The translations under genes and the position numbers were made by a program. From SAR92 bacterium BACL16 MAG-120619-bin48 (lineage in GTDB: Bacteria > Pseudomonadota > Gammaproteobacteria > Pseudomonadales > Porticoccaceae): DNA of 49,591 nucleotides. The DNA lies in NCBI GenBank assembly GCA_001438605.1, contig LIDE01000028.1:1-49591 (forward strand), given 5' to 3'. Position 1 is the first letter of the stretch; every line of letters starts with the position of its first letter. Positions 8,650 through 18,300 of this stretch are shown here, one piece after another. The notes beneath the pieces were generated by a model. That model was given only the letters and a program-made list of their open reading frames with translations. It was not told the origin of the DNA and made no database searches.

Positions 8650-9018
8650 ATGAATAAACGTCGCTGGATCAATATTGTCGCGCTGTGCGGTGCGTCTGCA
8701 GTAGCTTTGGGCGCATTTGCCGCTCATGGACTCAAGGCTGTACTGACTGATGCGTCTATGCAGACCTATCAAACCGCTGTGCAGTACCATTTTATTCACA
8801 CCCTCGCGCTACTTGCCATTGTCAGTCTGCCGCTGGCGGGTCGTGCTCCGCTGTGGGCGGCGAGAAGTTTTTTGACTGGCATTGTCTTATTTTCCGGCTC
8901 ACTGTATACCCTTGCCCTCACCGGTATCGGCGGACTCGGTATGATCACACCTTTTGGTGGCGTAGCCTTTATTGTTGGCTGGCTGCTTTTAATCACTCCA
9001 AAAAGTACACAAGATTGA
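8650..9018 (+). CDS. DUF423 family small membrane protein
   Basis: 122 residues with four predicted membrane helices. GAFAAHGL near residue 22 and [16 protein letters not shown] near residue 40 are typical of the DUF423 (YgdD-like) family of inner-membrane proteins, whose function is unknown. The frame is open from a TTG at 8629, but that lies inside the rpoH terminator, so ATG at 8650 is chosen. There is no clear ribosome site because the terminator hairpin occupies that position. Its TGA overlaps the trmB ATG by one base (TGATG), implying coupled translation. Confidence 0.85.
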   Translation: MNKRRWINIVALCGASAVALGAFAAHGLKAVLTDASMQTYQTAVQYHFIHTLALLAIVSLPLAGRAPLWAARSFLTGIVLFSGSLYTLALTGIGGLGMITPFGGVAFIVGWLLLITPKSTQD

Positions 9019-9725
9019 TGGACATTATTAGACCCGAATACCGCAAAAAATCCATCCGCAGCTATGTTGTTCGCGCCGGTCGCATGACCGAGGGGCAGCG
9101 CAGTGCGTTTGAGCGTTGCTGGCCCACTTATGGGCTGCAACTTGATGATGGCCCGATCAACCCAGAGCATATTTTTGGCCGCACCGCGCCGCTGGTTATA
9201 GAAATTGGCTTTGGTATGGGTGATTCGCTGCTAGAAATGGTGCAGGCCGAGCCGGAGACAGACTTTATTGGTATCGAAGTGCATCCGCCCGGCGTGGGAC
9301 GGCTTATTAATGAAGCCAAGCTTCTCGCCCTGCCGAATTTGCGTGTCTACCTTGCCGACGCAAACGATGTGCTCAAGGAATGCATTGGCGATAATACCCT
9401 ACAGCGCTTACAGCTCTATTTTCCCGATCCATGGCACAAGAAAAAACATAACAAACGCCGTATCGTGCAGCCTGAGTTTGTTCAACTGATACGCGTTAAG
9501 CTCGCCCCTGGCGGCGTGCTGCACATGGCCACAGATTGGCAGCATTACGCTGAGCAGATGTTAGAGGTCCTCGACGAGGCGCCTGGTTTTGAGAACTGCG
9601 TAGGCCCCCAACAATATTCGCCACGGCCCGACTATCGCCCGTTGACCAAGTTTGAGAAGCGAGGAGAGCGACTCGGGCATGGTGTGTGGGATTTGCTCTA
9701 TCGTAAACTTGACGAGAAAATGTAA
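9018..9725 (+). CDS. trmB: tRNA (guanine-N7-)-methyltransferase
   Basis: 235 residues. It makes m7G46 in the variable loop of many tRNAs. [14 protein letters not shown] is the SAM-binding motif, and [18 protein letters not shown] is the diagnostic TrmB segment. The C-terminal [19 protein letters not shown] is also typical. The frame extends upstream to 8853, but that part overlaps the DUF423 gene and is not family-like, so ATG at 9018 is used. Its translation appears coupled to the preceding gene. Confidence 0.95.
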   Translation: MDIIRPEYRKKSIRSYVVRAGRMTEGQRSAFERCWPTYGLQLDDGPINPEHIFGRTAPLVIEIGFGMGDSLLEMVQAEPETDFIGIEVHPPGVGRLINEAKLLALPNLRVYLADANDVLKECIGDNTLQRLQLYFPDPWHKKKHNKRRIVQPEFVQLIRVKLAPGGVLHMATDWQHYAEQMLEVLDEAPGFENCVGPQQYSPRPDYRPLTKFEKRGERLGHGVWDLLYRKLDEKM

Positions 9726-9855
9726 AAAATACCCCAGAAAACGGTTAGATTGTCTTACAGCAGTCGATACTCGCAAGAAAATAACCTAAACTTGCCCAGT
9801 AAAATTTGTCTCAATCGCAGGTCAAAAACAGCTACCAATGCTAAGGAAAATTAAA

Positions 9856-10593
9856 ATGAAGATCGTAAAAATGTTACCTGTTGCCATGCTCGTTGCGTTG
9901 GTGGCTTGTGAGTCTCAGTCGTCCGGATCGTCTGACAAAGCTGTTGCGCTAGAGAGCCAAAGCCAGCGCATTAGCTACCTCTTGGGAATGGACAATGGCA
10001 AAAATATCCGTGGCATTGGTTTGGAAATTGATACCGAGGCCTTTAATCGAGGTGTTTCTGATGGCTTGACTGACCAGCCCCCGGCCTTGACCGAAGAGCA
10101 AATCGCTGAAACCGTTAAAACGTTTGAAGCGGAGATGATGGCTAAGCGTGACGAAATGCAGCAAGCGGAAGAACAAGCGTTCTCACTGCAGGCGGAAGGC
10201 AACCTCAAAGAGGGACAAGCATTCCTCGCGGAGAATGGCACCAAAGAAGGCGTTGTTACCACCGCAAGTGGGTTGCAGTACAAGGTGATCAGCGCGGGCA
10301 GCGGTGCAAAGCCAACCGTTGATAGCACTGTTGAAGTCCACTACGCGGGCCGTCTTTTGGATGGCACCGAGTTTGATAGTTCAGTAAAGCGTGGTGTTCC
10401 AGCGACGTTTGGCGTGACACAAGTGATCGCCGGCTGGACTGAAGCATTGCAGCTGATGCCGCAGGGCTCCAAGTGGGAACTTTATATTCCTGCAGATTTA
10501 GCCTACGGTCCAGGCGGAACCGGCCCTATTGGCCCCAATCAAATGCTGATTTTTGAAGTAGAGCTGTTGAACGCCAATGTCAGCGCCGACTAA
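9856..10593 (+). CDS. FKBP-type peptidyl-prolyl isomerase lipoprotein
   Basis: 245 residues. It catalyses cis-trans isomerisation at proline bonds, probably as an envelope foldase. The start at 9856 is preferred over 9838 because AAGGA lies eight bases before it and it yields a lipoprotein signal with lipobox LVAC (Cys18). Glu follows the Cys, consistent with outer-membrane sorting. Residues about 35-130 form the helical FKBP N-terminal dimerisation domain. The C-terminal FKBP domain carries VEVHYAGRLLDGTEFDSS and IPADLAYG. It resembles FkpA/FklB/Mip proteins. Confidence 0.92.
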   Translation: MKIVKMLPVAMLVALVACESQSSGSSDKAVALESQSQRISYLLGMDNGKNIRGIGLEIDTEAFNRGVSDGLTDQPPALTEEQIAETVKTFEAEMMAKRDEMQQAEEQAFSLQAEGNLKEGQAFLAENGTKEGVVTTASGLQYKVISAGSGAKPTVDSTVEVHYAGRLLDGTEFDSSVKRGVPATFGVTQVIAGWTEALQLMPQGSKWELYIPADLAYGPGGTGPIGPNQMLIFEVELLNANVSAD

Positions 10594-10624
10594 GGTTGTG
10601 GGTTGCTAAGACAATGACCTCGTT

Positions 10625-10653
10625 AAAAAGCCTCGACATGTCGGGGCTTTTTT
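10625..10653 (+). terminator. Rho-independent terminator after the FKBP gene
   Basis: AAAAGCCTCGA and TCGGGGCTTTT pair around CATG with one G-T wobble, followed by a run of T. Confidence 0.85.
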
Positions 10654-10698
10654 ATGGGCAGTTGAAATATAGGTCAGCTGAAACGGTGAGTTGAACGG

Positions 10699-11181
10699 CT
10701 AAACTGACGCTGGCTGCTGCAATTGTGCGAGATGGGCACTGTGCAGAACTTCAATCATTTTATCTTCAGACTCGAAGCGCAGCTCCAACGCTTCGCCGAC
10801 CGCAGAAAGGTCTTCGGCTAAGCTATCGAGGTCGTCAGTAGCGAGATATTTGTCGTTGAAATCCAAAACCATTTCAGTCGACGGCTGGATTTTATCCATT
10901 AAGTCAGCGCCCACCTTCAAACCTTGGCTGTCGCTAAATATTTTCCCTTCGCGCACTAATTCTTCGTAGACTTCGAAATGACCTACCGAGACATAATCTA
11001 CTAAGACTTCACAAAAACGCTGCAATTTCTCGCCGTGGGTGCTGTTGGCACTGTCAAAGGTGTGAATCTCGACCAAGTCACAGTATTTCACAAGTAGCTC
11101 TCGCCGCTCATCGAGCCAGCGATCGACGATGTCGCTCACGCCACCCCAATGCTGCTTCAGTGTGTCTAGATTTTTAAGCAT
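10699..11181 (-). CDS. rsd: Rsd/AlgQ family anti-sigma-70 regulator
   Basis: 160 residues, all-helical and acidic. The N-terminal LKNLDTLKQHWGGVSDIVDRWL and RRELLVKYCDLV match the Rsd/AlgQ family. Those proteins bind sigma-70 region 4 and favour alternative sigma factors in stationary phase; AlgQ also affects alginate control in Pseudomonas. It follows lrgB on the same strand after a 68-base gap. In Pseudomonas the family member also sits beside a dsbB-type gene, as here with lrgAB in between. Confidence 0.88.
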   Translation of the reverse strand: MLKNLDTLKQHWGGVSDIVDRWLDERRELLVKYCDLVEIHTFDSANSTHGEKLQRFCEVLVDYVSVGHFEVYEELVREGKIFSDSQGLKVGADLMDKIQPSTEMVLDFNDKYLATDDLDSLAEDLSAVGEALELRFESEDKMIEVLHSAHLAQLQQPASV

Positions 11182-11249
11182 GCTGTAATGTCCTTATCTC
11201 TCCCTAGTGAATAAACAGTTTACTTCGTTTTAATCACAAGAATAAACAC

Positions 11250-11969
11250 TTAAGGCAGAAAAAAGCTGACTGACAACGGTAAAAACACAGATGTCCAAAT
11301 TCCATTTAGACCCATTCCCAGTGTCGAAAAGGCGCCGCAGCGCGGGCTGATTTCAAAGGCTTTGGCCGTGCCGATAGCATGGGCGGTGACGCCGAGAATA
11401 AATCCCTGCCACCGATCATCGTCAATTTTGCTCATGCGAAAGACCATTGGCGCCAGTAAAACACCAATAATGCCCGTGAGTAATACGGCAACGGTGATCA
11501 AGCTTGTGAGGCCGCCGAGCTTTTGCGTCAACCCCAGCGCAATCGGCGTGGTGACCGATTTTGCCGCGAGAGAGAGTAAAACCTGCTGATCTAAAGCAAC
11601 GAGTTTACCCAACAACAATGCACTTAGAGCCGCAAAAAAGCCGCCCAGAAACAGGGTGACCAACAATGGCTTAAACAGCGCAGGCACTTGGTGCATCTGT
11701 TGCGCCAAGGGAATGGCCAGCGCGACTGTTGCAGGGCCGAGTAGCCAGCGCAGCAGGCCGTTTCCCTCGTAATAGGACTCGAAGTCGAGCTGCAGCGTCA
11801 TCATCGCAATAAATATCAGTGGTGTGCCAATCAAGAGAGGGTGCAGAAGCATGTTGCGGCCGCTGCGGCGATAGACCCAAAGGCCAATCATAAAACCCAC
11901 GACAGACAATAAAATTGGCCACGACGTTTGGCTTACTAGAAACCACTGCGCCAAGAGATAGTCAGTCAC
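11250..11969 (-). CDS. lrgB: LrgB/CidB family membrane protein
   Basis: 239 residues with about seven hydrophobic helices. KSVTTPIALGLTQKLGG and the GTAKAFEISPRCGAFSTLGMGLNGI segment are strongly typical of LrgB. In other bacteria LrgAB/CidAB are linked to control of murein hydrolases, overflow metabolism and pyruvate transport. The role here is not known. The start overlaps the end of lrgA by eight bases, so the two are co-translated. Confidence 0.92.
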   Translation of the reverse strand: MTDYLLAQWFLVSQTSWPILLSVVGFMIGLWVYRRSGRNMLLHPLLIGTPLIFIAMMTLQLDFESYYEGNGLLRWLLGPATVALAIPLAQQMHQVPALFKPLLVTLFLGGFFAALSALLLGKLVALDQQVLLSLAAKSVTTPIALGLTQKLGGLTSLITVAVLLTGIIGVLLAPMVFRMSKIDDDRWQGFILGVTAHAIGTAKAFEISPRCGAFSTLGMGLNGIWTSVFLPLSVSFFLP

Positions 11970-12312
11970 GTTTCACACCACTGCGCAAAACAACCCATGC
12001 CATAAAGGCCATCGCGAGGCCTGTGCTGCCGATAAGCACGACAACTATTGCGGGAAACTGCAGAAGAATATCGCGGTTGAGAAAGAAAACGCCCACCGAG
12101 GCAGGCATAAACAACAGCGACAGATTGGTGATGAGGTGTCCGCTGATGCTTTCCAGCCAGTCCCGCAGCGCAGGGCAAACCATGAGGGTGATGAGTAACA
12201 GTATCATGCCCAGAAGGGCGCCCGGCAGGTCAATGGCGAGCAGTCTGACCACCAGTTCGCCGAGCCCTTGAAAAATACAGAGACCCAGCAGACCGATAGC
12301 GAGTTTAATCAT
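11962..12312 (-). CDS. lrgA: LrgA/CidA family holin-like protein
   Basis: 116 residues with four hydrophobic segments. LGELVVRLLAIDLPGALLGMILL and LFMPASVGVFF are the family landmarks. It is the usual partner of LrgB and is placed directly before it. Its start overlaps the dsbB stop by four bases (ATGA), placing both in the gshA-dsbB-lrgA-lrgB transcription unit. Confidence 0.92.
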   Translation of the reverse strand: MIKLAIGLLGLCIFQGLGELVVRLLAIDLPGALLGMILLLITLMVCPALRDWLESISGHLITNLSLLFMPASVGVFFLNRDILLQFPAIVVVLIGSTGLAMAFMAWVVLRSGVKRD

Positions 12313-12800
12313 TTGCGCAGTAGCTGGAAAATCGCAATTAGCGCCAGACCGCTAAAGCATATCAGCACCCAAGCGGGCATGCTCAGGCCAAAAAGCTGCC
12401 ACTGCACAACGGCACAGCTACCATCGCCGCGAAGCAGCATGGCAATTGCCTCTGAGGCCGGAAAAGCGTCAAAAAGATAGTCCGCCGGGGGGCCGCACGC
12501 CGGGACTTGCTCTTCGGGAAGACCTTGCAGCCACAGCTGTTTCGAGGAGAAATAGCCACCAGAGACTGCCGTCAGCAAGGCTAGACCGGAATAGACCTTT
12601 TGCCCTGATGGAGACGGATTATGCAGGCCAGCCAGCAGGAAAATAATGCCAACACCAATCACAAATACGCGCTGAGTGATGCACAGGTAGCAGGGTTCAA
12701 GTCCAAGATGGTTTTGAAAATAAACAATGGCAACTACTATTAGCAGGGCGCAGCCGACGGCGGCGGATAGGTTGATAACGCGATTGCTGGGGAAATTCAT
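12309..12800 (-). CDS. dsbB: Disulfide bond formation protein DsbB
   Basis: 163 residues with four membrane helices. It reoxidises DsbA in the periplasm and passes electrons to quinones. The first redox pair is Cys37-Cys40 (PCYLC) in periplasmic loop one, and the second is Cys102 and Cys129 in loop two, as in E. coli DsbB. It sits 15 bases after gshA, so glutathione synthesis and disulfide formation share a transcript. dsbA is not in the window. Confidence 0.95.
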   Translation of the reverse strand: MNFPSNRVINLSAAVGCALLIVVAIVYFQNHLGLEPCYLCITQRVFVIGVGIIFLLAGLHNPSPSGQKVYSGLALLTAVSGGYFSSKQLWLQGLPEEQVPACGPPADYLFDAFPASEAIAMLLRGDGSCAVVQWQLFGLSMPAWVLICFSGLALIAIFQLLRK

Positions 12801-12815
12801 CGGTGTCTCCTCTGG

Positions 12816-14408
12816 CTAGTTCGATTCGGCGATCATTTTGCCACGTTGGTAATAGGCCGCCAGATAATCATCAAATGAGATGGTGTCGGACTGTTCAATG
12901 TCTTTTTGTTTTTGCAGAGACTGCGCGGCCAGTGATTGGTATTTCTCGACCACGTCAGCGGCCAACGCAACGGCATTAAACTGCTCTCGCTGCTCGCAGG
13001 CTTTGCGCATCGCCATGCGGTAATAGGTTTCATTATTGTCGGCCATTTCGACCAGTAGCTGGGCGGCAGGTGTGAGGCTGGTGCCTTCGAGTCGCGCCTT
13101 CATGGTTGAAAGAACGTCGAGATAGTCGGTTGTTTCGTGGGCACTATTAAGTGTTGCGGCTATAGGGCGCATTTCTTCGATAAGCGCGAGTCCCCATTCC
13201 ACTAAGTTTCGCTCTTGATCGCCGTCGACCAACTGTAATTCGGGGTCGCGGCCACGCGACACGGTGCGGCGCTGATTTTCTGTAATCTGACGATGCTCAT
13301 CGTTATTGGTTTTTGGGCTCTCTTTAAACAGACACAGAAGCAAAAAGGTGTCGATAAACTGCATGGTTTGTTTGTCTATACCACCAGCGACGAGGGGGTT
13401 GAGATCAATGCAGCGAACTTCAATATATTCAACGCCGTGCTTGTAAAGGGCTTCGAGGGGCGTCTCGCCGTTGACCGCATTGCGCTTTGGCCGAATAGGG
13501 CTATAAAACTCATTTTCGATTTGCAATAGGTTGGTCGATAGCTGCTTGTAGTTGCCTGTGCTGTCTTTTAGGCCAATGTCAGCATAGCGTTGGTAAGGCT
13601 TCTCAAGTGCGCCTTTAAGGGTTTTGGTGTATTGATCAATGTCGTTATAGCAAACAATGAGGGAGCTTTGAGCATCGCTCTGGTATCCGAGTTTACCCAT
13701 GCGTAGCGATGTGGCATAGGGTTGATACAGGCTGTGGCTGTCGTCGCCAACGGGCACTAAGTTATGCTCGCGACCGCGCACAAAGCTTTTACAGACAGCG
13801 GGGGCGGCGCCAAAGAGATAGAGTAGCAGCCAAAAGTATCGACGGAAATTTCGGATAAGGGCAAAGTAGCCGACCGTTTTGTAGTTATCCAACGACCCGC
13901 TGTCACCATCCTGCTTTTGCAGTTCCCGCCAGAGCTCGTCGGGCACCGAAAAGTTGTAGTGGATACCGGCAATGGTTTGCATCAGTCGGCCATAGCGATG
14001 GCCTAGCCCGAGTCGGTAGACTGTTTTCATTTTGCCAATGTTGGACGACCCATATTGCCCTACAGGAATGCTGTCATCTGTACCTAGCTGGCAGGGCATA
14101 CTACTGACCCACAGCAGTTCACCGTCAATGTGTTGATAGGTGTAGCGATGAATTTCGTGGAGTTCTTGCAGAACTTCGTCGATGGAGGTCGATGGCGCGG
14201 TGATAAATTCAAGCAGCGCTTCAGAGTAATCCGTCGTGATGGAGGGATGCGTCAGTGCAGACCCGAGTGCCTTTGGGTGCGAAGTGAATGCTAACTGACC
14301 ATTGCTGCCGACGCGCAGGCACTCCTTTTCAATGCCGCGAACAATGTATTTAAGTAGCGCCGTGCTCGGCGAAGCCGCCAGCAATGCTAGGCGAGATTCA
14401 ATGGACAA
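12816..14408 (-). CDS. gshA: Glutamate-cysteine ligase
   Basis: 530 residues, the gammaproteobacterial class. It makes gamma-glutamylcysteine, the first and limiting step of glutathione synthesis; gshB lies about 28 kb away in the same window. GIEKECLRV, HPKALGSALTHPSITTDYSEALLEFIT and the later EVRCIDLNP are family motifs. The start is TTG (14408-14406), with GGGAG about eight bases upstream. A small ORF precedes it on the same strand and dsbB follows closely. Confidence 0.95.
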   Translation of the reverse strand: MSIESRLALLAASPSTALLKYIVRGIEKECLRVGSNGQLAFTSHPKALGSALTHPSITTDYSEALLEFITAPSTSIDEVLQELHEIHRYTYQHIDGELLWVSSMPCQLGTDDSIPVGQYGSSNIGKMKTVYRLGLGHRYGRLMQTIAGIHYNFSVPDELWRELQKQDGDSGSLDNYKTVGYFALIRNFRRYFWLLLYLFGAAPAVCKSFVRGREHNLVPVGDDSHSLYQPYATSLRMGKLGYQSDAQSSLIVCYNDIDQYTKTLKGALEKPYQRYADIGLKDSTGNYKQLSTNLLQIENEFYSPIRPKRNAVNGETPLEALYKHGVEYIEVRCIDLNPLVAGGIDKQTMQFIDTFLLLCLFKESPKTNNDEHRQITENQRRTVSRGRDPELQLVDGDQERNLVEWGLALIEEMRPIAATLNSAHETTDYLDVLSTMKARLEGTSLTPAAQLLVEMADNNETYYRMAMRKACEQREQFNAVALAADVVEKYQSLAAQSLQKQKDIEQSDTISFDDYLAAYYQRGKMIAESN

Positions 14409-14422
14409 TGGGTGGCTCCCGT

Positions 14423-14677
14423 TTAGGCTGCGTTGTACTGGTTGTTATTGGCAGCTTCTTTTTCCAGCAACAGCGCGGGACGGCCTTTACGGTCTGCTTC
14501 ACACTCAACAACGTCCGCGCGCAACTGAATGTCTTTGGCGTTTAACTCTAGCAACTGATTGAGGGCGATATCGCGATGTGGGGTGCAGAAAAGTTGGCCT
14601 GCACTAGTGCCATCTGTCCACTGGGAATCTTTACCCAACATGCTCCCATCACACTGTTTAATAATGTAGATTTTCAT
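14423..14677 (-). CDS. Small uncharacterised protein upstream of gshA
   Basis: 84 residues from ATG at 14677. An earlier in-frame ATG at 14767 would run into the divergent yajL region and gives an unlikely N-terminus. The protein begins MKIYIIKQCDGSMLGKD, contains LFCTPHRDIALNQLLELNAKDI, and ends with charged residues. It has no signal or membrane segment, so it is cytosolic. I do not recognise a named family. It ends 14 bases before gshA and is probably the first gene of that operon. Confidence 0.65.
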   Translation of the reverse strand: MKIYIIKQCDGSMLGKDSQWTDGTSAGQLFCTPHRDIALNQLLELNAKDIQLRADVVECEADRKGRPALLLEKEAANNNQYNAA

Positions 14678-14751
14678 GCCAAGTCCGTGACAGTTAGCCA
14701 TAATTGCGGCACAGTGTAACTTATATCTGTAACTGATCAAAAGGGAAAAGC

Positions 14752-15336
14752 ATGTTAAAAACGGCACTTGTACCAGTCGCTGAAGGAACCGAAGAACTGG
14801 AGGCGGTAACCATTATTGATGTCTTGCGCAGAGCAGGAATTGAGGTCACGGTGGCGAGTGCTAACCATGGTGACAATCTTCACATTCGCGGTGCCAACGG
14901 CACGCACATTGTTGCTGATAAGATGCTCGACCACTGTGTTGAGACGTCCTATGACCTGATTGCAGTGCCTGGGGGTATCCCTGGTGCCGAACATCTTGCA
15001 GCCCATCCGGCGTTGGATATTCTACTTCGCCAACAGGCGCATGAGGGCAAGCTGTATAGCGCTATTTGCGCCGCCCCTGCGTTGGTACTCGCCAGCAAAG
15101 GGCTGCTCGCCGACAAAACCGCTACCTGCCACCCGAAATATCAGCAGTCCCTTCAAGCTAAGAAAGTTGATGGCGCGGCACGTGTAGTGGTTGATGGCAA
15201 CTGCGTGACCAGTCAGGGTCCCGGCACGGCAATCGATTTTGCTTTGCAGCTGGTTGAACAGTTGTGTGGTGTGGTGAAGCGCGAAGAAGTGGGCGCACCC
15301 ATGGTGCTGACGACCACAGCAACGGCCTACTATTGA
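14752..15336 (+). CDS. yajL: DJ-1/PfpI family protein, YajL-like
   Basis: 194 residues, close to E. coli YajL. The family is linked to oxidative stress and described as having chaperone and glyoxal-related activities. The oxidisable cysteine is exactly at position 106 (SAICAAP), and the partner Glu lies in EGTEELEAV near residue 15. PGGIPGAEHL precedes the nucleophile elbow. AAGGGA gives a good ribosome site. It is divergent from the gshA operon, so both redox functions flank one promoter region of about 75 bases. Confidence 0.92.
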   Translation: MLKTALVPVAEGTEELEAVTIIDVLRRAGIEVTVASANHGDNLHIRGANGTHIVADKMLDHCVETSYDLIAVPGGIPGAEHLAAHPALDILLRQQAHEGKLYSAICAAPALVLASKGLLADKTATCHPKYQQSLQAKKVDGAARVVVDGNCVTSQGPGTAIDFALQLVEQLCGVVKREEVGAPMVLTTTATAYY

Positions 15337-15340
15337 AAAT

Positions 15341-15366
15341 TTGCGGCGGGGATGACCCCACCGCAA
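15341..15366 (-). terminator. Hairpin between convergent yajL and the RND operon
   Basis: TTGCGG/CCGCAA and GGGG/CCCC stack with one mismatch around a four-base loop. On the minus strand the hairpin is followed by ATTTTC, so it probably ends the RND operon. On the plus strand no T-run follows. Confidence 0.6.
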
Positions 15367-15374
15367 GATGTCGT

Positions 15375-18300
15375 CTACGATGGGTTAGTTTCCACTAACC
15401 CAGCACTCTTGTTGTTGTCATCCAGCGGTTGTCCCCCAAGGCGCGCCTTGAGATTTGCACCTGCAAGATAGAGGCAGGGCACAAAGACTAAGGTGATAAC
15501 TGTGGCGAACAGAACACCAAATGCCAGTGAACAGACCATTGGAATTAAAAAGCGGGCCTGCATACTAGTTTCCAGCAGAATGGGCGCAAGACCAATAAAT
15601 GTTGTCAGCGATGTGAGAATAATTGGTCGGAAACGATCTTGGCCAGCACGGATCAACGCCGCTTTGATCTCTACCCCTTCCGCGCGCAGCTGATTAATTC
15701 GATCGATCAGCACCAAGTTATCGTTCACCACAACACCAGACGCCGCGAGCACCCCCAAAAATGAGAGCACACTGAAGTTCAAGCCCATAATAAAGTGGCC
15801 AAAAATAGCGCCCATAATGCCAAACGGAACCGCCGACAGAACCCCTAACGGTTTCAAGTAAGATTTAAATTCGACTGCCATCAAAATGTAAATCATACCC
15901 AAGGCTAAAACGAACAACTTGATCGCCGAGGCGAAGAACTCGTCTTGCTCGGCAAGCTCTCCATCTTTGATCAAATAGACATCTGGGTAAAGCTGTGTCA
16001 TCTCGGGGCCGATCTCGGCGAAAAGAATCGCGGCCATTTCGTCAACCGACAGTTTGCCTGCCGTGGGCGATGCTGAAACCTTGACGCTACGCTGTCTGTC
16101 TTGACGATTTATGCGGGTGTAACCCGGCACATAGGCTGCTTCAGCGACGGAATAAAAAGGCACTTCTGCACCGGCTGCGGTGCGAATACGCATGGTGTCG
16201 AGGGTGTCTACTTGCGTGCGATCTTGTTTTGGGTAGCGCACCATCACGCGTACATCATCTCGACCGCGGGGCACGCGCTGCGCTTCTGCACCGTAAAAGC
16301 CCTGGCGCACTTGTCGCGCAACGTCTGATAGGCCGATACCCAAGCTGTTGGCATAGGGGCGCAGGTTGATATCGATATCCGAGCGTCCAGAGTGAATGTC
16401 ATCGCGAATATTGCGCGCGCCGGGAATATCCCTCATGCGCTCTTTGACGTAAGTCGCGGCGGCAGAGAGCTGGTCGAGATTGGTCGATGTCAGCACAGCG
16501 GTAACACCCACGCCGCCACCGCGGCCCGCGGCGGACGCATCCACACTAAATGCTTTTGCTTCAGGAATTTCTCCAATCAAACGCTGCCAGCGTTCACCCA
16601 CCAGATTGGGATCGATCACGCCGCTCATATCCGGCTGCAGCTCTAGCGTTAGTCGAATAGTGTCTCCATACATAAAGGAGAGTTGGTTGGCGATGAGTTT
16701 TTCGCCATCCACTTTTGACTGTATTTCAGGGTCATCCTGCAGTATTGCCGCGGCCCGTTCGGCGCGTTTGGCTATCTCTACTTTGCCGTCGAGAGAGTAA
16801 CCATCGGGCATTTCGATGCGCATCGAAATAAAATCTGAGGGGACATCGGGCATAAATCGCTGCTTGATATAGCCTGCACTGACCAGCGTAATTGATAAAA
16901 CGAAGGCCAAGAAAAATCCACCGAGTGTCAGCACACGCCAGTCTAGAGCCTTCTCAAGGAAGGGCGTGTAGCTGTTGAGCGAGAAGTCTTTCATACCGTC
17001 AGCAAAGCGCGTGCGGATATTTCGCAGACCGACACCCAGCTTTGTGGTGGGCGGTTTTTCAGGCTTCATTTTGGCCAAGTGCGATGGCAATATCCACAGC
17101 GACTCAATCAGCGAAAAAGACAGTGCAACAAGGGTGACAGTTGGAATGGCCCATAGAAATTTTGGCCAAATCCCAGGGAGGAAAAGCATCGGCAAGAACA
17201 CAATCATGGTGCTCACCACGGCCAAAATGACAGGCTTGGAGACAGATTGTGTGCCAAGTATGGCCGCAGTCGAGCCCTCATAGCCTTCCTCTTGATAGCG
17301 ATAAATACTCTCGCCGACGATAATCGCGTCGTCGACAATAATCCCTAGAATCAGCAAAAAGGCAAACATCGACATCATGTTCAGTGTCAGCCCCAAGCTC
17401 GGTAGCACCCAAAGCGCGCCCATGTAGGCGATCGCAATACCTAGTGCAACCCAAAAAGCGAGTTGTGGCCGCAAAAACAACATCAGCACGATAAAGACTA
17501 AGATCAATCCGCCAAAGGCATTTTTTGAGAGCAGCGCCAGCCGGCCTGAAAACATACCGGAAAAGTCTTTCCATGTAGCCAGTTCAAGGCCTGCGGGTAA
17601 AAAAGTGGGGCCTGCCGCAACATAGTTTTTTACCGCATCTGTGGTGGCGATCACGTCGGGATTTTTACCCACGCTAACACCCACAAAAATGGCCTTCTGG
17701 CCATTAAAACGTGTGAGCAAATTACGCTCTTCAAAACCGTCGATGACTGATGCAATGTCTTCGACTTTTATTTCAGTGCCGTCAGGGCGACTCGAGACCA
17801 CAATGTTTTTGAAGTCTTCTTCATAATACGCTTGACCGCGCGTTTGAATTTGAATGTCGCCGCTCTCTGCGCGAATGGTACCTGCAGGCAAATTGAGAGA
17901 CGATTGGCGAACCGCCGAGACCACATCGTTAAATGAAATTCCGTAGCGGCGCATATTTATTTCGGAGAGCTCGATATCGATCTGCGGCTCACGCACACCC
18001 CACAACTCAACAAAGTCTACATTTGGCAGAGCGGCTAACTCATTACGAATACGCTGCCCATATTCGCGCAATACTTTTTCTTCCGCCTCGCCGAACAGGG
18101 CTACCCGAATGACCTCTTCGCGAGCGATCTCCTCGCGAACAATCGGTCGCTCGGCATCACTGGGGAACGTAATAATAGAATCGACCTGCCCTTTGATATC
18201 GTTGAGCATTTTGGTCATATCGTAGTTGTCATCAACTTCGACTGTCACCGAACCACGGCCCTGCCGCGCTTGGCCCCACATGCGCTTCACGCCCTCTATC

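Noticed and set aside
8853-9017. N-terminal extension of trmB
   Set aside because: It is read out of the DUF423 gene in another frame and has no resemblance to TrmB; ATG 9018 fits the family.
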